In this document: piece after piece, positions 62,015 to 64,000 of the stretch | How the letters are laid out: each line of letters begins with the position of its first letter | How positions within the stretch are numbered: the first letter of the stretch is position 1 | From: Pseudomonas taeanensis MS-3 | GTDB taxonomy: Bacteria > Pseudomonadota > Gammaproteobacteria > Pseudomonadales > Pseudomonadaceae | Length of the DNA stretch: 64,000 nt | Assembly: GCF_000498575.2 (NCBI RefSeq) | Contig: NZ_AWSQ01000001.1 | Coordinates: forward strand, 281,048-345,047 | Direction: 5' to 3' | The notes under the pieces: model-generated | What the model was told of the DNA's origin: nothing | Database searches by the model: none | The model's input: only the letters and a program-made list of their open reading frames with translations | Translations under genes and position numbers: made by a program

Positions 62015-62914
62015 ATGACGCAAGCCAACGTAGCGAGTTATCCAGAGACCAAGAATCAAGACCTGCAGGCCTATTTGCTCGGCCTTATTTCGGTGGCGGC
62101 CTTCGCCATGACCTTGCCTGCGGCGAAAGTGCTCGCGGGTGACTTGAGCGCTGTCCAGGTCGGTATCTTTCGCTCGGTAATAGCCGCGTTTGCGGCGATC
62201 CCTTTTCTGCTCATAGGTCGCGCAAAACTGCCCAATCGCTCGCAGCTCAAGCGGATGCTGTTGACCTCGACCGGGATCGTCTACGGCTTTCCCATTCTCA
62301 CCGCACTGGGCATGCAATACGTGCCGGTCAGCCACGGCGGCGTAGTGTTGGCCGCGCTGCCACTGTCCACCGCAATCTTCGGCACCCTGATCACCGGCAT
62401 CCGTCCCTCCCGGATGTTCTGGGTGGTGTCCTGCCTCGGTTTCCTGGTGGTCATGGCCTATACGGTGGCCATGTCGGATGTGTCGGACATTTACCTTGGT
62501 GACCTGGCGCTGCTGGGTGCCGTGTTGCTGGCGGGTTTCGGCTATGCCCAGGGCGGTGCGCTGTCCAAGGAGCTGCCCGGCTGGCAGGTGATGTGCTGGA
62601 CCCTGGTAGTCAGCCTGCCAATCCTGCTGCCGGCCAGCCTCTGGCTCTACGACGGCGAGACGCTCGCCAACTTGCCTGACATCGGCGTAGCCGCCCTGCT
62701 GTTTCTGGCCCTGATCAATTCGCTGCTGGGCTTCTTTTCCTGGAACCGCGCCCTCGCGCTCGGCGGCATCCAGCGCATCAGCCAGCTGCAGCTGCTGCAG
62801 CCGTTCTTCACCTTCGCTTTCTCGATCTTCCTGATGGGCGAGTCCTGGAACTGGCTGACTCCGATCGTCTGCGTCGTGGTCATCGTGTTGGTCTGGCTAT
62901 CTAAACGCACCTGA
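62015..62914 (+). CDS. DMT-superfamily (EamA) exporter
   Basis: The 299-residue inner-membrane protein has ten helices in two EamA repeats. The first contains AAFAMTLPAAKVLAGDLSAVQ and GVVLAALPLSTAIFGTLITG; the second contains GFGYAQGGALSKELPGWQVM and FFSWNRALALGGIQRISQLQ. EamA/RhtA-type proteins commonly export amino acids or metabolites. In this operon it is the natural candidate for product export or self-protection. It starts 66 nt after the dioxygenase. Confidence 0.9.
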   Translation: MTQANVASYPETKNQDLQAYLLGLISVAAFAMTLPAAKVLAGDLSAVQVGIFRSVIAAFAAIPFLLIGRAKLPNRSQLKRMLLTSTGIVYGFPILTALGMQYVPVSHGGVVLAALPLSTAIFGTLITGIRPSRMFWVVSCLGFLVVMAYTVAMSDVSDIYLGDLALLGAVLLAGFGYAQGGALSKELPGWQVMCWTLVVSLPILLPASLWLYDGETLANLPDIGVAALLFLALINSLLGFFSWNRALALGGIQRISQLQLLQPFFTFAFSIFLMGESWNWLTPIVCVVVIVLVWLSKRT

Positions 62915-62984
62915 ACCTGGCTTCGCGTTGGCAGCACGCAGTCCTGCCAACGCGTGGCATTCACTTTCAAGCACGGGTACTCGC

Positions 62985-63719
62985 ATGTCCGATATCGCCT
63001 TGATCGATCCAAACGTCATGCTGGTGGCGCCTCTGCAGGCAAGCAGCAGCTTCGCCTTCAGCGACCATCAGCACCAGGCTCAAATTGTTTCCTGGGCGGG
63101 TGGCGAACGCTCGCTGCCGGACCAGGCTACACACTTTTTCATCGTCTACAGCGGATGCCTGCAGGTGACCCTCGGCGAATACGCCTTCGAATTGGGCGCG
63201 GGGTTCTACGGTAGTTTTCCTGGACAGATCCAGGTCCGTGGCGACGCCCAGGCCTTGATCATCTCTCACTTGGGCTATAGCGGCACGACGTTGCTGGGCG
63301 GCCCCGTGGAAGCGCAAGGCCGGCTGCTGTACATCGACGGTTGCACCAACAGCCTGCTGCTCGCGCCACAGATAGACGGCGACCCCTGCTTGAACTTCCT
63401 GCACCTGCCGGCCCATACGGCGCAGACCCCGCACACTCACCCTTCGCTGCGTGCCGGGCTGATTCTGTCGGGCAATGGCTACTGTGAAACCGAGCAAGGC
63501 CTGCTGGCCTTCAAGCAAGGCACGCTGTTCGTGATTCCACCTGGCGTGCGCCATAGCTTTCAAAGCACGGAACAGGCCATGCGCATCGTGATTTTTCATC
63601 CCGACTCCGACAGTGGCCCCAGCGACAGCAATCACACCATGCTCAACAGAACACTGGTCGAAGGCAAATCGGCCCAACAGCTGACCCACCTGCATACCCC
63701 GATGGAATCACCGACATGA
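62985..63719 (+). CDS. Bicupin protein
   Basis: The 244-residue protein has two cupin-type halves. The C-terminal one keeps the metal motif: histidines in AQTPHTHPSLRAGLIL near residue 148 and the later histidine in IPPGVRHSFQ near 190. The N-terminal half (ATHFFIVYSGCLQVTLGEYA) has lost most ligands and is probably structural. Such proteins act as dioxygenases, isomerases or sensors. The stop overlaps the methyltransferase ATG (ATGA). Function in the pathway is unknown; cyclisation, epimerisation or oxidation are possible. Confidence 0.82.
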   Translation: MSDIALIDPNVMLVAPLQASSSFAFSDHQHQAQIVSWAGGERSLPDQATHFFIVYSGCLQVTLGEYAFELGAGFYGSFPGQIQVRGDAQALIISHLGYSGTTLLGGPVEAQGRLLYIDGCTNSLLLAPQIDGDPCLNFLHLPAHTAQTPHTHPSLRAGLILSGNGYCETEQGLLAFKQGTLFVIPPGVRHSFQSTEQAMRIVIFHPDSDSGPSDSNHTMLNRTLVEGKSAQQLTHLHTPMESPT

Positions 63720-64000
63720 CTTCTGTGACCTTTTTACGTCCCACCTCCGAGCTGCAGCAGTGGGATGCCAGCCAATATGAGAACAACGCACGCTTCGTCG
63801 CCCATCTCGCCAGCGTCGCCGTCGAACTGCTGGCCCTCCAGCCCGGTGAACGGCTATTGGACATCGGCTGTGGCGATGGCTACCTGAGCGAGCAATTGAG
63901 CCGGGGGGGGGTCGATGTAGTCGGCTTCGATTACAGCCCTGAGCTGGTTGCGGCGGCCCGTGCGCGAGGGCTCGATGTGCGCCTGGGCAATGCCGAGCAG
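63716..64000 (+). CDS. Class I SAM-dependent methyltransferase (partial, runs off the window)
   Basis: Only the first 95 residues are present. The Rossmann glycine loop RLLDIGCGDGYLSEQLS near residue 46 and the acidic residue ending strand two (VVGFDYSPELVAAA) identify a small-molecule methyltransferase. It starts by a 4-nt overlap with the bicupin gene. A run of nine G residues at 63903-63911 encodes R-G-G in SRGGVDVV. The remaining part and the acceptor specificity lie outside the window. Confidence 0.88.
   Translation, partial: MTSVTFLRPTSELQQWDASQYENNARFVAHLASVAVELLALQPGERLLDIGCGDGYLSEQLSRGGVDVVGFDYSPELVAAARARGLDVRLGNAEQ

Overview
The window is a GC-rich bacterial chromosome segment from a Pseudomonas (gamma-proteobacterium). 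The evidence is gene order as well as protein content. The run bioA-rsmE, chpC/chpB/chpA/pilK/pilJ/pilI/pilH/pilG, gshB-tonB-yqgE-ruvX-pyrR-pyrB-pyrC', pilU/pilT, yggS-proC-yggT, metX-metW, rdgB-hemW, trmB, thiG/thiS, mtgA, rpoH, ftsX/ftsE/ftsY is the arrangement I know from the P. aeruginosa chromosome. The species cannot be fixed from the sequence alone.

Layout. 1-2720: end of bioA, rsmE and an AGCS amino-acid/Na+ symporter. 2803-16097 (minus): the complete Pil-Chp chemosensory operon for type IV pilus twitching and cAMP control. 16337-22192 (plus): gshB, tonB, yqgE, ruvX, pyrR, pyrB and a catalytically dead dihydroorotase. 22449-25356 (minus): a TM2 protein and the retraction ATPases pilU and pilT. 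25421-34458 (plus): yggS, proC, yggT, a broken yggU, a dynamin-like GTPase, metX, metW, a DUF4426 protein, rdgB, hemW and a DUF3392 protein. 34459-38575: an accessory, repeat-rich stretch with a ZapE-like ATPase between direct repeats, two AT-richer genes (GFA family, HNH family) and a TauE/SafE permease. 38572-46706: a LysR-controlled catabolic island (two unknown proteins, LysR, aldehyde dehydrogenase, M19-like protein, BCCT transporter, RidA). 47180-57491: DUF1329, trmB, thiG, thiS, DUF423, cupin, mtgA, rpoH and ftsX/E/Y. 58138-64000: a tight seven-gene operon that runs off the right edge.

How the genes work together. PilG, PilH, PilI, PilJ, PilK, ChpA, ChpB and ChpC form one signal pathway, and PilT/PilU plus the TonB homologue act on the same twitching machine. 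PyrR, PyrB and PyrC' serve pyrimidine synthesis; MetX and MetW serve methionine synthesis. FtsE/X/Y and RpoH form the division, secretion and heat-shock block.

The parts most likely to be undescribed are: (i) the 58138-64000 operon, which encodes an SDR, an unknown 399-aa protein, a histidine-box membrane oxygenase, a 2-oxoglutarate/Fe(II) oxygenase, a DMT exporter, a bicupin and a methyltransferase, and looks like an orphan small-molecule pathway; (ii) the LysR island, in which two near-identical 17-bp T-N11-A palindromes lie upstream of both arms; (iii) several mobile-like repeat families, one of which has four copies here, three of them supplying the stop codon of the adjacent gene. No rRNA, tRNA, CRISPR array, complete insertion sequence or prophage was seen.
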